From: Rebecca billardiae RCC1528
Taxonomy: Eukaryota; Haptophyta
Direction of reading: 5' to 3'
Assembly: GCA_965240325.2 (NCBI GenBank)
Contig: OZ251234.1
Coordinates: 930,001 to 994,000 of the forward strand
DNA: 64,000 nucleotides
Shown here: positions 31,448 through 42,083 of the stretch, piece after piece
How the letters are laid out: each line of letters opens with the position of its first letter
Numbering within the stretch: position 1 is the first letter of the stretch
The notes under the pieces: generated by a model
Databases searched by the model: none
What the model was told of the DNA's origin: nothing
Seen by the model: the letters and a program-made list of their open reading frames with translations, nothing else
Translations under genes and position numbers: made by a program

Positions 31448-31945
31448 GAACATTTGCACCGCGCTTCGTATTCATATGTATGGTTCACGCAGGCATAAAA
31501 TCGCTTCGTCGGGGTCGTATCCACTATACTGGAGAACATCATTTGCACCGCTTCGTTTTCATACATTATAATGTATATGGTTCATGGACTGCTAGGCGGG
31601 GTCGAGCAGAATATCATCGATATTCATCAGGCGCACGTGTGCGTATTCATCATCAGCCTTCGGGAATTGGGAGTAGCTATTGGCCTTTTGCCCTCTGAAC
31701 ATTTGCACCGCGCTTCGTATTCATATGTATGGTTCACGCAGGCATAAAATCGCTTCGTCGGGGTCGTATCCACTATACTGGAGAACATCATTTGCACCGC
31801 TTCGTTTTCATACATTATAATGTATATGGTTCATGGACTGCTAGGCGGGGTCGAGCAGAATATCATCGATATTCATCAGGCGCACGTGTGCGTATTCATC
31901 ATCAGCCTTCGGGAATTGGGAGTAGCTATTGGCCTTTTGCCCTCT
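31448..31945 (+). repeat. 249-bp tandem duplication
   Basis: 31448-31696 and 31697-31945 are essentially identical. The period is 249 bp (83 codons), so any frame is kept across it. Both copies contain GCATAAAATCGCTTCGTCGG and GAACATCATTTGCACCGC. Confidence 0.92.
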
Positions 31946-31991
31946 GGCGAGCCAGGAGCAGGCTCGAGGCCACTTTTGCGCTCACGTGGAC

Positions 31992-32507
31992 ATGATGCCG
32001 AGCACGTCAGCTGGCGACGCCGACGAGGACCGCGCTCGCCGCGTATTGAACGTGCTGCTCGAATCCGGGGCAGTGAAGAAGGTGGCTAAGAGCACGCTCC
32101 AGAGCATCGCTGCTGCCATCTCAGTCGTGAGGCACGAGCAGGACGTGCCCTCTGCGGCCGTGAAGTACAACGTGCCCAAATGGTCGATCTACAACTTCGT
32201 TCGCAAGGTCCGCACCGTGCTGGAGGACGAGGGCGCAATCGCCAGGGGGAGCGCGACGCGACTGATCACCGACTTCACCACGCGCCCCGCAGGCCAGCTC
32301 CCTCCCTCCTCCTCACCCGGCCCAACAGCTGGCAGCCGCTTTGCGGCACTCACTCTCGGCCCGCGCCGGCGAGTCTGTCTGCAGCGCTGGACGGGCGGAC
32401 CTAGGAGGACGAGCTGCGGCGCGGGCGACGGTGGTGCGCGACGTCCCCAGAGCTGGCCGTGCCTCTGCGACGCGTGCCGAGCCCGACCGAGGTGTGTCAC
32501 CCCGTGA
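31992..32507 (+). pseudogene. psq-type helix-turn-helix protein, probable transposase remnant
   Basis: A 171-aa frame contains a pipsqueak-like HTH at about residues 35-75: LQSIAAAISVVRHEQ then PSAAVKYNVPKWSIYNFVRK. Such a domain begins transposases of the pogo/Tigger type. No DDE catalytic domain follows; the frame ends in low-complexity Arg/Pro sequence. It is thus a fragment, a first exon, or a domesticated DNA-binding protein. It lies directly after the 249-bp tandem duplication. Confidence 0.5.
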
Positions 32508-33116
32508 CCCCGTGCAGTGCACGCGCGGCGCGCGAAATAACGATCACCGGTGCCCTCGCACCTCGGCACACACAGTGCTCCCTCTGGCTGTCAGCTCCGC
32601 GTAGATAGAGTTGCGCTCATGCGTCGATCACGCCTCGCGCCCGCCTGTCGGCCGTCGCGCAGGCGCTGGTCGAACCCTACTCGGACCAGTGCAAATCATC
32701 TACTGACTACTCCTGGCGCTGCCGCGGCGCGGTGTGACGACAGACAGCGCGGTCAGCAGCAGCGGCCCGAACGAATCCGCGGCCCCGCACAGTGTTCCCT
32801 GGCTGTCAGCTCCACGTGGCCTGGCGTGCACGTGGAGTCGCGCTCATTCGTCGATCACGCCTCGTCGCATCCGCCTGTACACAATCCGGGCGCCGCGCCG
32901 GCGGCTGCGATGGGCCCGCGCCCGCGGCGCCGGCGCCGGGGCGCAGCGGCGCGCCGCTGGAGTCTAGTTGTACGGGCATGCAACTGGCTGGTCTGTCAAT
33001 AGACGACTGCGACGGAGGGTGCACCGCCACCGCGGGCCCCGAACTACGTTCGTTCTACGGAAAAGGACCGCGGAACGCGGTCATTCGGCACAACTCGCAA
33101 GTGGATAGTCTCAGAC
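32508..33116. other. Intergenic region, no gene supported
   Basis: An imperfect direct repeat of about 85 bp is present at roughly 32570-32655 and 32785-32880 (sharing GGCTGTCAGCTCC and CGTCGATCACGCCTCG). One arm of a distant inverted repeat lies at 33027-33085. Confidence 0.5.
33027..33085 (+). repeat. Left arm of a distant inverted repeat
   Basis: About 60 bp matching, in inverse orientation, 36564-36624. The shared core is GGACCGCGGAACGCGGTCATT and both contain CCACCGCGGGCCCC. The pair brackets the band-7 and small membrane protein genes. Confidence 0.7.
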
Positions 33117-34257
33117 TCACTCACTCACACTGACGGCCGCACCTCCCAGCGGCGATGTGCCGACAATGATGTTCTCGGATGGCTGCGCGTTGAGGGATCG
33201 CAGCTTGACGTACTCCAGGAATTGGCTCGTGGACCAGCCGAGGTGTTCCTTGAGCCGGCGGTACGCAATCGCCTTCGTCGTCTGCTCGAGGATGAGCGCG
33301 TCCATCTGCGCGCGATTTACAACCACGCGCGATTCTGCCGCCGCCTCCGCGTTGATGCGCATGATCGTCGCCTGCGTCTCCGATTGCTTGATGTCGACCG
33401 ATTTGAGCACCTCCGTGACCGTCATGTTGTACCGCTTCGTCGTCTTGAGCTGCTCCTGCAGCTGCACGCGCAGGATGATGTCCTCGTACTTGGACGAGAA
33501 GTCTGCGCGCGCGTGCGGTGCAGCCGCGCAGGGGCCGCGGGCGGTGTGCTCATGGCGTGTGGGCGGTTCGCGTCGCGCGCCAGCAGCGGCACGGGCGCGC
33601 ACCCACGCGCATGAGCTGAAGGTCGTCGACGATCGCGTGGCCCTGGTGCAACAGCGCCTCCGACACGACCTGCTGCATGCGCATCTCGATCTTCGATCGC
33701 TGCTCCCAGAACTCGGCGGGCGTGAACTCCTGCGCCGCATTCGAGATGGCCTGCCTCGCGAACCGGATGAAGCTTGCCTCCCACACGAGCCCAAACATTT
33801 GGTACACGTACGGGATCTGCGAGAAGTCGAAGCGGTACTGGAAGGAGATGGAAAGGTCGAGCGGTTGCCCCCCAGACTCGCCCGACACGTCCGTGGGGTC
33901 TGGGCCTGTGCGAGCCTTGATGGGCGGTGCTGTTATGGGCGCGCTCTGGTCGGTACCGGCGACCCGCGTCCAGTCGCTGAACTGCACCGTCACGCGGGTC
34001 TTTGGGAACTGGATGAACCCATGCCCGAGATAGACGAAGTAGCGCCCCGGGTTGTACACGTTGTCCGTGTCCACGTACCCCGAGAACTTGTTCTGCAGCA
34101 GCCCGAAGCTAGTCGGCGTCACCGTGTCAAACGATAGGGCAAAGAGGATGATGGAGATGACTGCTACGGACGTGCCCATGCAGAGCCCGCACTTCGCCGT
34201 GTCGCGGTCCACGTTGGGACATGCCCGTGCCGCCACGCCGTCGAGCGCGTCCTCCAT
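33117..34257 (-). CDS. Band-7 / SPFH-domain membrane protein
   Basis: Exons 34257-33603 and 33502-33117, with a 100-bp intron starting GTGCGC and ending CAG, give 1041 bp (346 aa). Joining restores LQLMRVDFSSKYEDII, typical of the SPFH domain before its coiled coil. A membrane segment lies at about residues 28-44 (GTSVAVISIILFALSF), followed by the SPFH region (about 50-215). A charged helical stretch rich in Ala, Glu and Gln follows (LQEQLKTTKRYN, MRINAEAAAESR). The C-terminus is short. Proteins of this type form oligomeric rings organising membrane microdomains; the exact subfamily (stomatin, prohibitin, flotillin) is not clear. It diverges from the gene at 34549 with 291 bp between. Confidence 0.85.
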
Positions 34258-34548
34258 GACGCCTCTGCCTCTAGTCCATCCAAAAGACCTGACTTTGATC
34301 AGGCGGCGAGGACGGCAGCCATCGTCCAGCTGTGCATTCGGATTATTATGGCAGTGGGATGGATCCTCGGATCCCGGACACGCCGCGCTCGGCTTTCGGT
34401 TTTCGTACGTCGTACGAACCCCCTTGGTCGTACCATAAGCTGTTGAGAAGCCGCCGCTTGCGCGCACGCCGCCAAGCCCGTGTGCGACGCGTGCCCAGGC
34501 TGCTTTGAGTCTTTGAGCTTGAGAGTCCGCCCATTGCCGCCGGGATCG

Positions 34549-34887
34549 ATGGCGGGGGCTGACCGCATCGAAGGGGCGAGTGAGGAGGACGTGCCTGACA
34601 CGTATGAGACGCCCAAGCTACCGATGGAGGGGATGCCGGACTGGGCCTTCGTACTCTCCCTGGCGTTTTTCATCTTCGGCTCGTTCGCACTCGCGCTGAC
34701 GTTTGCGTTGCTCATCATCCATGGACTGATTGATCCAATCATGGACGAATACACAAGGACCCACAATATCACGCGCGGCGCTTCAACGGACAAGTTCTTC
34801 GACCTGAGACATCTCGGTTCGAATGGCGTGCCGCAACACCACCAACAGCACGAGCACGCCAACCTCGCCCAACTCTACCACGGCTGA
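34549..34887 (+). CDS. Small single-pass membrane protein
   Basis: A 112-aa protein with an acidic N-terminus, a strong hydrophobic helix at about residues 32-58 (WAFVLSLAFFIFGSFALALT) and a His-rich end (PQHHQQHEHANLAQLYHG). No family is recognised. Its clear membrane segment and distinct composition favour a real gene. It is head-to-head with the band-7 gene, so co-expression is possible but unproven. Confidence 0.65.
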   Translation: MAGADRIEGASEEDVPDTYETPKLPMEGMPDWAFVLSLAFFIFGSFALALTFALLIIHGLIDPIMDEYTRTHNITRGASTDKFFDLRHLGSNGVPQHHQQHEHANLAQLYHG

Positions 34888-36758
34888 GCGCTCGCTCTGC
34901 TGGAACAGTTTGGCGCCTCGTCCATCGCCGTGGCTTTGTCTGCACTCTCTCCACGAGCGTTCGTGCCTGCTAGCCTGCGCACCGCCTCCTGCTTTGTTGT
35001 ACTACTATACACGTCAGCGTGGCTGACATTGGCGGTCCCAGCTATCAGGACGCTGCACGAGCGTCGACCGGGGCACCCAGCACTCGGCGGCTCCGGGTTA
35101 GAATTACTCGGCCTTGGCGCTGAAGGGCAATACCGACATCTCGGGCTCTAGCGGGGGTTGCCAGCTGACCGTATCCGTGTCGACGCTCCGTTGACCACGC
35201 TACGAGTGCCTTCGCGGTCCTGCGTGCGCACGCCCGCGGCACTTGCGCACTGCAGACCGAATCCGGGACCCGACTCGGACTGAGTGACTGTGCCCGTGTG
35301 CCGCTACCGCGGGCCGGTCGGACTGTTGACTCCGATGAGTGAGACTGACTGCCCGGCGGCCCGCGGGCCGCGCCGGGGCCAGCCTCTGACGACGCCGACG
35401 GCCGGTCAGCCGCCGGCGTCGCGGGCAACGTCGCGGCGTCTCCGAGCTCGTCAGCAGGGCCAGGCGTAGTGAATCAGGCCACTCACTAAGACTCAGCAGG
35501 CGGCTGCAGGCGCCGGCCGGCTGCAAGTACAGAAGTACTGCTAAGTAGTGCAACCGGTCGCGTCGGTTTGGAAATGAGGCCGCGCGGCCCGCGGCCGCAG
35601 TGAGCGGCGTGTGTGAAGTGCAGACAGTGAGCCACACGCCGGCGGTCTCGGTCCGTCGGACGGCGGCCCGACGGCCGACCGCCGACGTCGACGACGTCGA
35701 CGGCCGGCCGGCCCGGCACGCGACGAGTGAGCCGGCCCCGGCCGCGCGGCGGCCGCCCGCGGCGCGCCGCGTGGCGGCGTGGCGGCGTGGCCGTGGGGTA
35801 GGCGGGCGGCGCAGCTCCGCGATAATACTCATCTAGTCATCATAGTAGCGTACTCTGCAATTAGCGCACGGCCTCGCAGCTCGCTCCCTGCTCAATAGTC
35901 AAGACACTCAAGTGCCGCGCGGAACCCCTTAGGCCTTACACTCCGCTCACTGTTAGTCAGTGTCACTGTGCCGGCCGCGCCGCGGCGCCCGGGCGCCGGT
36001 TGCAGCGGTTTTAACCGTAGTCATCCGGGAAATACTCAGCCGCGGCGCGGCGTCAGTATAATAAACTCGGTCTACCGCACTGTATGATTCAGTTTAATTA
36101 ACATTTTTATAAACTTTTGACATTGGCAGGTGCCGCGACCACCGCGGTGGCGCGCGCGCGTCGACGCCAGACGGTGCGTCGGGCTTCCGCTCGGCGGATC
36201 ACCGCGATGGTGAGTGATGGGCGACTACGAGGGGGGGGGGGGGCGACGGCGAGGAGCGCGGATCCTGGTGTTTGTCCCTGCTGCTCGATCTGCTGCTTCA
36301 CGCCTACAGCTTGCTGGTAACTCTGACGCCTGCGGCCCTCAGCCCGTTTCATGCCACGGCGTCGTTATTAATTAAATATATATATGTATATATGCATTCT
36401 ATGTGTCTGCTGCACTCTGAGCCTGACGCTTGCCCGTTGCATGCCACGTCGTTATATATATATATATATATATAACTATGTGCAGTGATATTTTAAAATT
36501 AAACAAATTATAACTACTTTGTCGCACCGATGACTATTACGCGCACGTGCCCGACGTTCAATAAATGACCGCGTTCCGCGGTCCTTTTCTGCATAGAATC
36601 AACGCAGTTGGGGGCCCGCGGTGGCCGTGCAATCGCGGCTCTCCGCCGTGGCAGTTCGCACGTTCACATTGTCGTCAGGAATTAGTCACTAGTCAGCAGG
36701 CGCAGGCGAGACGCGACGTGACTGTGACGCGGTTATTCGCGGGCCGGTCCGAGTATAA
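34888..36758. other. Intergenic region, no gene supported
   Basis: The stretch has mixed composition, a G11 homopolymer near 36231 and short TA runs near 36378 and 36455. The right arm of the distant inverted repeat is at 36564-36624. No coding frame is credible. Confidence 0.55.
36564..36624 (-). repeat. Right arm of a distant inverted repeat
   Basis: Inverse copy of 33027-33085. Either TIR-like ends of a 3.6-kb unit or two unrelated copies of a small element. Confidence 0.7.
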
Positions 36759-37204
36759 CTCGTGACTCTCGTGAGTCGTGACTCGCAACGTGAGTCACGG
36801 ACAGAGTGTGCCATCGCAGTCCGGTCATCAGCCTGTCCCTGATCTAAATTCTAATGCGGCGGCACAGTCTCACGGGCACGCGGTCACGGTGACGGTCAGG
36901 GAGCCTGGTTTAATGGCGGAATGTTATTATAATAATAATTATATATATATATATATATTATGTGGCAATCAAATGCGGCCAGCCGGCCCGCGCCGGCGGC
37001 GGCACGCGGGGTTAGGCCGCGGTGGCCGTCGGTGGCACTGTAACTCAGCAGTCTGGACTCGGTCGCGGCGAGTCGGGGCGGTCCAGTAGGCGCGCCGGCA
37101 CACGGCGGACAGTCGGACACGGCTGGACTTGGAGAGTGCGGTACTTACGTTTCGAAACGCGCCCGGTGCACCACGGCGTCGCCCACTCGATGGATCCTCA
37201 CGGT

Positions 37205-39224
37205 TCACGACATGATGACGCTCTTGGCCCTCTGGATCTTCCCGCGCCTGCCTTTGAGGCGCGGTGATGCGCTGAGCATTCCCTTGCCGCCGAACAGGCG
37301 CGACTGGAGCAGCTTCCCAGAGTCACGTCGGCCGCCGAGCTGGGGGGCGCCCGGATCTGGCGCGCCCTCGAGCGTGTCAAGCTCTGCGTCCACCGCACGT
37401 CCCTTTGCCTGGGTGAGCGCGAGGAGGTGATTCTTCGCGAGCGTCTCGGACTCCAGCTGCGCCTGGCACGCACCCATCATGCTCTTGAAGTAGTCGGACT
37501 GCGGGAAGTCGGCATCATCGAAGCCAAACGGGTTGGAGAGAATGGCTGCCGCAGCATGAGACGGAGAGGGCGCATCGCGTGTGGTCAGACGCAACCGCAC
37601 CACCAGCGGCGCGTGCGCGCGCGCGCGCGCGCCTCGACGTCCCAGCCCGCGCCGTACGCGCTCGGCCACCCAGCCCATGCGCACTGGCGCACTCTGCGCG
37701 CGCGCTCGCGCGCACTGTGCAGATCCAGGCAGGCTTGGTAGAAGACGCTCCAGAGGAGCACTTGGAGGATGACAATGCCATACACAACCCACTCGCCTTG
37801 CTCATGAGCGGCAGCAAGATCAGCAGCAGACTCCATCGTGGCCGTGGCCATGGTGAACTTGACGATGAGAGTGAGAAGTGCCACGTAAGGCAGTGGCAAT
37901 TGCACACCCACATACCTGGCGCCGTGCAGGGGCACAGACAGAGCCGCAGGTGAGCAGCCCGTGATCAGGCGCACGGATGGTGGCGGTCGAGACAGCATGC
38001 ATGAGCAGATTGCGCACACGACTGCTGTTGCACAGCACACGTCGCGGGAGCAACAGCACCAGCATGCCTGCACGTGCCCTTGGTTGCACGGCACGGCTCG
38101 GCTCGGCTGGCTAGTCCGCGGGAGCCCACGCCCGATGGCGCGACTGGGCGCACCCGCCTGGCAGGGACGTCGCTGCAGGGTCGCAGCGACGCAGGCGCGC
38201 ACATGTGCGAGTCTCCAACCATACCCCGCAGCTTGAAGATCTGCTCGAGCAGCAGCTTGCGCTCGTAGTGCTTGCCTCCCCAGCGGCCGCCAGCCATCTC
38301 TGCCGCCGAGTGGAAATGATAGAGGAGCCATCCCGCCACCGATTGCGCCTTGCGCGGCAGCGACTCGAGGATGGTGCGCTCTGCAGGCATCAGCAGCCCG
38401 GCGTCTTCCATCTGGGAGAGATCATTTTCACCGCGCGCCTCGGAGAAGGTGAGCATGAAGATGAGCAGGAGGTAGCGCAGCACGCTGCGTGGAATGGGCG
38501 CCGCATCATGGGGACAGAGTGCGCGTCAGGCAGGTCACGCGCGGCACGAGACGGCACGTGGGCGGGGTGACGCGCCGCTGGACGACACCATGGCGCGACG
38601 GTTCACAGACAGACTGGCGTGACCCGGGGCACACGGCATGCAGTGCATACGGTACCGTCTGCGCATGGCGCGCGCATGGGCATCAGTGCCAGCGAAGACG
38701 TGGCCCGCCATCGTGGAGATGTTACACACGTTGCCAAAGAGCGTCCCTACCACCTGCAGCCGCAGCGTGCTCCAGCGCGAGAGCACGAGGCTCACGAACA
38801 GGCCGAGGAAGAAGGCAGAGAGCCGATGGAGGTCGCCGACGAGCTCGGCAAGCTTCTCCTTGACGTCAAGCATATTCTCGAGCTCCACGGGGGAGTAGTG
38901 CACGATGAAGCCGAGCATGACGGCGATTCCCACCAGCACGAACGCCTGTACCCACAGGAACGGATTCTCCAACAAGGTGCCGCGCAGGATCACCGCAAAG
39001 CCAAGCTTGTGCACGCGGCCAATATCGTAGCGGCTCACATGCCCAGATGCCGAGAAGCGCACGAGCGCCTGCTCCTCGCCCCCGCACACGCCTCGAGTGT
39101 CGTCGTAGCAGGTGCGGCTGCTTCGCCCCAGCTTGTGCTCGGGCGAAGCAGGTGGCTTGCCTTGCGCGGACGAAGGAGCTCCGGGTGCTTCATTGCCCGG
39201 GGGTGGGCCAGTGCCTCCAGACAT
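37205..39224 (-). CDS. Bestrophin-family anion channel (bestrophin B, copy 1)
   Basis: Four exons (39224-38656, 38484-38203, 37915-37716, 37545-37205) join to 1392 bp (463 aa). Introns of 171, 287 and 170 bp start GTACCG, GTGCGC and GTGCGC and end CAG. The joined protein has the bestrophin layout: a first membrane segment (WVQAFVLVGIAVMLGFIVHY), a second (AFFLGLFVSLVLSRW), RRVLRYLLLIFMLTFSEAR, then VQLPLPYVALLTLIVK and a further segment (VYGIVILQVLLWSVFY). The conserved NPFGFDDADF follows where family members have NPFG plus acids that sense calcium. The C-terminus is basic. It is only distantly similar to bestrophin A at 1163-2767. The predicted protein is identical to copy 2. Confidence 0.87.
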
Positions 39225-39352
39225 TCTGGGACCCTCCACACCGCGACGGCCGCGGACACCGCCTACTTCACGGCAGAATTGCAAAGGTGGTCGCGCGATT
39301 GTTGGGGGCGCCACCCGGGTGGCGGCGGCGGCGAGGGGCCAGGCCGATGAGT

Positions 39353-39370
39353 ATTATTATAATAATAGAA
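39353..39370. repeat. 18-bp direct repeat, left (att-like core)
   Basis: ATTATTATAATAATAGAA, repeated at 43056-43073 and present once at the uninterrupted site in unit 2 (48357-48374). Its first 14 bases are a perfect palindrome. Confidence 0.9.
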
Positions 39371-39681
39371 AGGCCTCCGGAACATTCCTGTGATCCTTCG
39401 GACCATAAGATATTCTTGTCGTCAACTTCCCCGCGCTGTGGTTGGTGCAAACTCCTTGATGACTTTACCTGCAATCAAGAGCGGTAAAAATCGTGGGGTC
39501 GTTTAAGTGGCCTGCGTCCAATCAAACCACCGAACGGGCTCGCCGTAACTATGAACCTGCGCGGTATGCCGGCGGGGCAGTTGCCGCGTCGCGGGTGATT
39601 GGAGACGAGCTGTAATGACGCGATATGAAGTGAAGAACTGCATGAACGACTACGAAAATACGAACTGCCATATGACTAATA

Positions 39682-40038
39682 ATGGCGGGCCGTACCGGCC
39701 ACAGTGCCTCCCACATGCTCCTCCATGCTGCCATCGAGTGGGCGCCGTACTTGGCGGGCTGCCACGTTCGCCTTTTCACGGACAGCAAGGTGGCCCTCGG
39801 GTGGCTGCGCCGGTGGCGTGTGCCGGGCTCGGCGCTGCTCAATGGCCTCCTGCAGCGCCTCTCGCTGCTGGTGGCGGAGCACGCGATCACGCTCTGGTGC
39901 TGCCATCTACCCGGTGCTCGCAACCGCCTCGCCGACGCCCTCAGCCGGCGCCGGGAGACGTCGGCTGACATGTGGCTCGAGCTCTGCTCGCTCGCGGCCG
40001 AGCCCCGGTTGGCGGGCGAAGCGGCGCTGGCCCTTTGA
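39682..40038 (+). pseudogene. RNase H-like fragment
   Basis: A 118-aa frame shows the second half of an RNase H as found in DIRS/LTR elements: HVRLFTDSKVALGWLRRW with a catalytic Asp, then HLPGARNRLADALSRRR with a second Asp. The first RNase H strand with its catalytic Asp and the whole RT are missing. A retroelement remnant is the simplest view. Confidence 0.7.
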
Positions 40039-40109
40039 CGCCGGGCGTTCTCGCCGCTCGGCGCGCAGGCTCGCCCCCGGCCATCTCCCCCTTCTTCGTT
40101 CAGCGATCC

Positions 40110-40470
40110 GCGCATCGCTTTCCTGCAATCTCATCTTCCATCAGCGATATGCACATCGCTTGCTTGCAATCTCATCTTTCAGCGATATGCACATCGCTTG
40201 CTTGCAATCTCATCTTTCAGCGATATGCACATCGCTTGCTTGCAATCTCATCTTTCAGCGATATGCACATCGCTTGCTTGCAATCTCATCTTTCAGCGAT
40301 ATGCACATCGCTTTCCTTGCAGTCTCACCTTTCAGCGATGTGCACATCGCTTGCTTGCAGTCTCATCTTCGGTCTGCAATGTGCACATCGCTTGCTTGCC
40401 ATCCCTTATTCTCTCAGCGGTCGATATGCACATCGCGTGCTGTCGCTTCTTGCGATCTCGTCGCTCAGCG
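40110..40470 (+). repeat. 38-bp minisatellite, about nine units
   Basis: The unit contains TTTCAGCGATATGCACATCG and CTTGCTTGCAATCTCATC. Central copies are nearly identical; outer copies carry substitutions and small indels. The unit is not a multiple of three, yet all three forward frames are free of stops. Confidence 0.92.
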
Positions 40471-40705
40471 GCAGGCGTCTTTCGTCGCTGCCTTCACCAC
40501 GGCAGACCGGGCAGACCTTGCCCCGGCGCCCGTTCCTATCAAAGACCCTGCCAGCGGGCGGGCCTCCGCCCTGCGCTCTCCGCCGGGTGCGATCCGGTCG
40601 GTTTCAGCGTGGGCTTCGGGCGGCCGCTACCCTCCAAGCGCCACTCTGCGCCAGGCGGCCGAGGCCCTTCATGCTGGGCAAACAAGCCGGGAATACCCTG
40701 CGGTG

Positions 40706-41662
40706 ATGGACAACCCCATCGTGGCCGCAGCCGCGGGGTGTGTGGCGCTCGCGGCGGCGGCGGTGGGCTCGGGCCCGAACGCGGCGGGGGTCCGAGCGTA
40801 CGTCGCCTTCTTTCACTCGGGTGGCGTGGCGCCAGTGTGGCCCCCGTCGGCCCTGGCCCTGCGGCTGTTTGCGGCGCACTTGGGGCTGCAGGGGAAAGCT
40901 CCCACGACCATCTCGCAATACGTGTCGGCGGTGCAGGTGGCGGCTCAGGTCCTGGGTGTGCAGGAGGGGCCCATCAGGGACCTCGGACGTCAGCACATCG
41001 TCGCCGCTTTTCGGCGGCTCCCCTCCCGCCAGCCTGCCCCGGCCCCGGCGCTTTCGCTGGATTCGGTCCGCGCGATCGGCGCACGCGTGCGCGATGGTGA
41101 CGCTGCTTTCTGGGCCATGACACTGCTTGTGCAGCTTTTTACGATGTGTCGGGCCGAGTGCGTGGCCGGAGTCGCACGGTACGGGTCCTCCAAGTTCATC
41201 CGGCTCAGGGACCTCGCACCCACCGCCCTCGGCTTCCTGGTGACCCTTTGCAGCGAGAAACACCACGCGGGCCGCTTGGCGGTTGAGCTCCTGCCCCGCC
41301 TACCGGCGGGTGCGCCGCTGTGCCCAGTGGCGGCATTGGGCAGGTACCTCCTTCGCCGCCCCCTGGAGTCCTCGGCCGACGACCCCCTGTTCGTGCTCCC
41401 TTCGGGGGCACCGGTCCCCTACTCGGCTTATTTGGCTTGGCTTCGCAGGGTGGGCGCAGAAGTTGGGCTGCGGCCCGCTGACGTGTCTACCAACTCGGTG
41501 CGCCGGTGCGCCGCTGCCGTGGCTGACCACCTCGGCTTCACGGGGCAGGAACGCGCGCTGGCCGGTCGCTGGAACGCCGCCCCTGCGACGTATTTCCCCC
41601 GCGCGGCGGAGCGCCGGGAGCTGCGCCTTCGGCTGGCTGCCGCCTTTGCGGATCCTGGCTGA
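40706..41662 (+). CDS. Tyrosine recombinase of the inserted element
   Basis: A 318-aa frame from the ATG at 40706. The N-terminal half is a core-binding domain (VRAYVAFFHSGGVAPVWPP, TTISQYVSAVQVAAQVLG). The catalytic half shows LFTMCRAECVAG (candidate Arg I), STNSVRRCAAAV where HxxR has become SVRR with the Arg kept, LAGRWNAAPATYF with Trp in the usual His/Trp position, and the likely nucleophile Tyr two residues before Pro. The frame is open through the minisatellite to about 39704, so a longer fusion cannot be excluded. It differs strongly from the recombinase at 18532-19632, so the two elements belong to different lineages. Confidence 0.75.
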   Translation: MDNPIVAAAAGCVALAAAAVGSGPNAAGVRAYVAFFHSGGVAPVWPPSALALRLFAAHLGLQGKAPTTISQYVSAVQVAAQVLGVQEGPIRDLGRQHIVAAFRRLPSRQPAPAPALSLDSVRAIGARVRDGDAAFWAMTLLVQLFTMCRAECVAGVARYGSSKFIRLRDLAPTALGFLVTLCSEKHHAGRLAVELLPRLPAGAPLCPVAALGRYLLRRPLESSADDPLFVLPSGAPVPYSAYLAWLRRVGAEVGLRPADVSTNSVRRCAAAVADHLGFTGQERALAGRWNAAPATYFPRAAERRELRLRLAAAFADPG

Positions 41663-42083
41663 CTGACGCCGACCGCCTGTGGCACCGCTGGCACTCGACT
41701 CTCGCGTCTCTTCCCACCCTTCCCCTCTGCGGCGGCGGCCCGGACGGCCTCGAGCCACCGGCCCCCGGGCCACCGGGCCTCCACCTCTCCGAGGTGTGGC
41801 ACCCTTCTACGCGACGGTGGCCGGGAGCCGCCGCCCCTCAGCCAGTCCCCTTGCTGATCAACTGCGACCCTCGTTAGATAGCGCGGGTTGCGGGCAGAGT
41901 CGGGGCGACTGGCAAAGAGGGGGGTCGGCAGGCCCATCGCTACCTTAGCCGCGTAGCCGGAGCGTCGCGCGGAAGGAGGAATAGCAGTCGGGCGCTCCGC
42001 CGCTACTGTCACCCGGCCGCCGCCCCCGCGGCTGCCGCCGGACCGCGGGCCGAGTCCGCCGCGAGGCGGGCCTGGTCCCAGTT

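Larger units (their letters stand above)
29327..31991. other. Intergenic region with repeats, no gene supported
   Basis: The region is AT-richer than the genes. It contains a hexamer/dinucleotide repeat array (30593-30783), a 26-bp direct repeat (GTCGGGCCGGCGTTGCGGGC core at about 30461 and 30500) and a 249-bp tandem duplication (31448-31945). Confidence 0.6.

Noticed and set aside
34549-34887. Assignment of the small His-tailed membrane protein to a photosystem or mitochondrial subunit family
   Set aside because: A single membrane helix and acidic N-terminus are not specific; no motif supports a name.
40110-40470. CRISPR array
   Set aside because: Units are contiguous 38-bp repeats without unique spacers, and no cas genes are present in this eukaryotic DNA.
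39704-41662. A 652-codon frame as one recombinase protein
   Set aside because: It reaches its length only by passing through the minisatellite and a shadow frame of the RNase H fragment; the recombinase domain starts after 40700.
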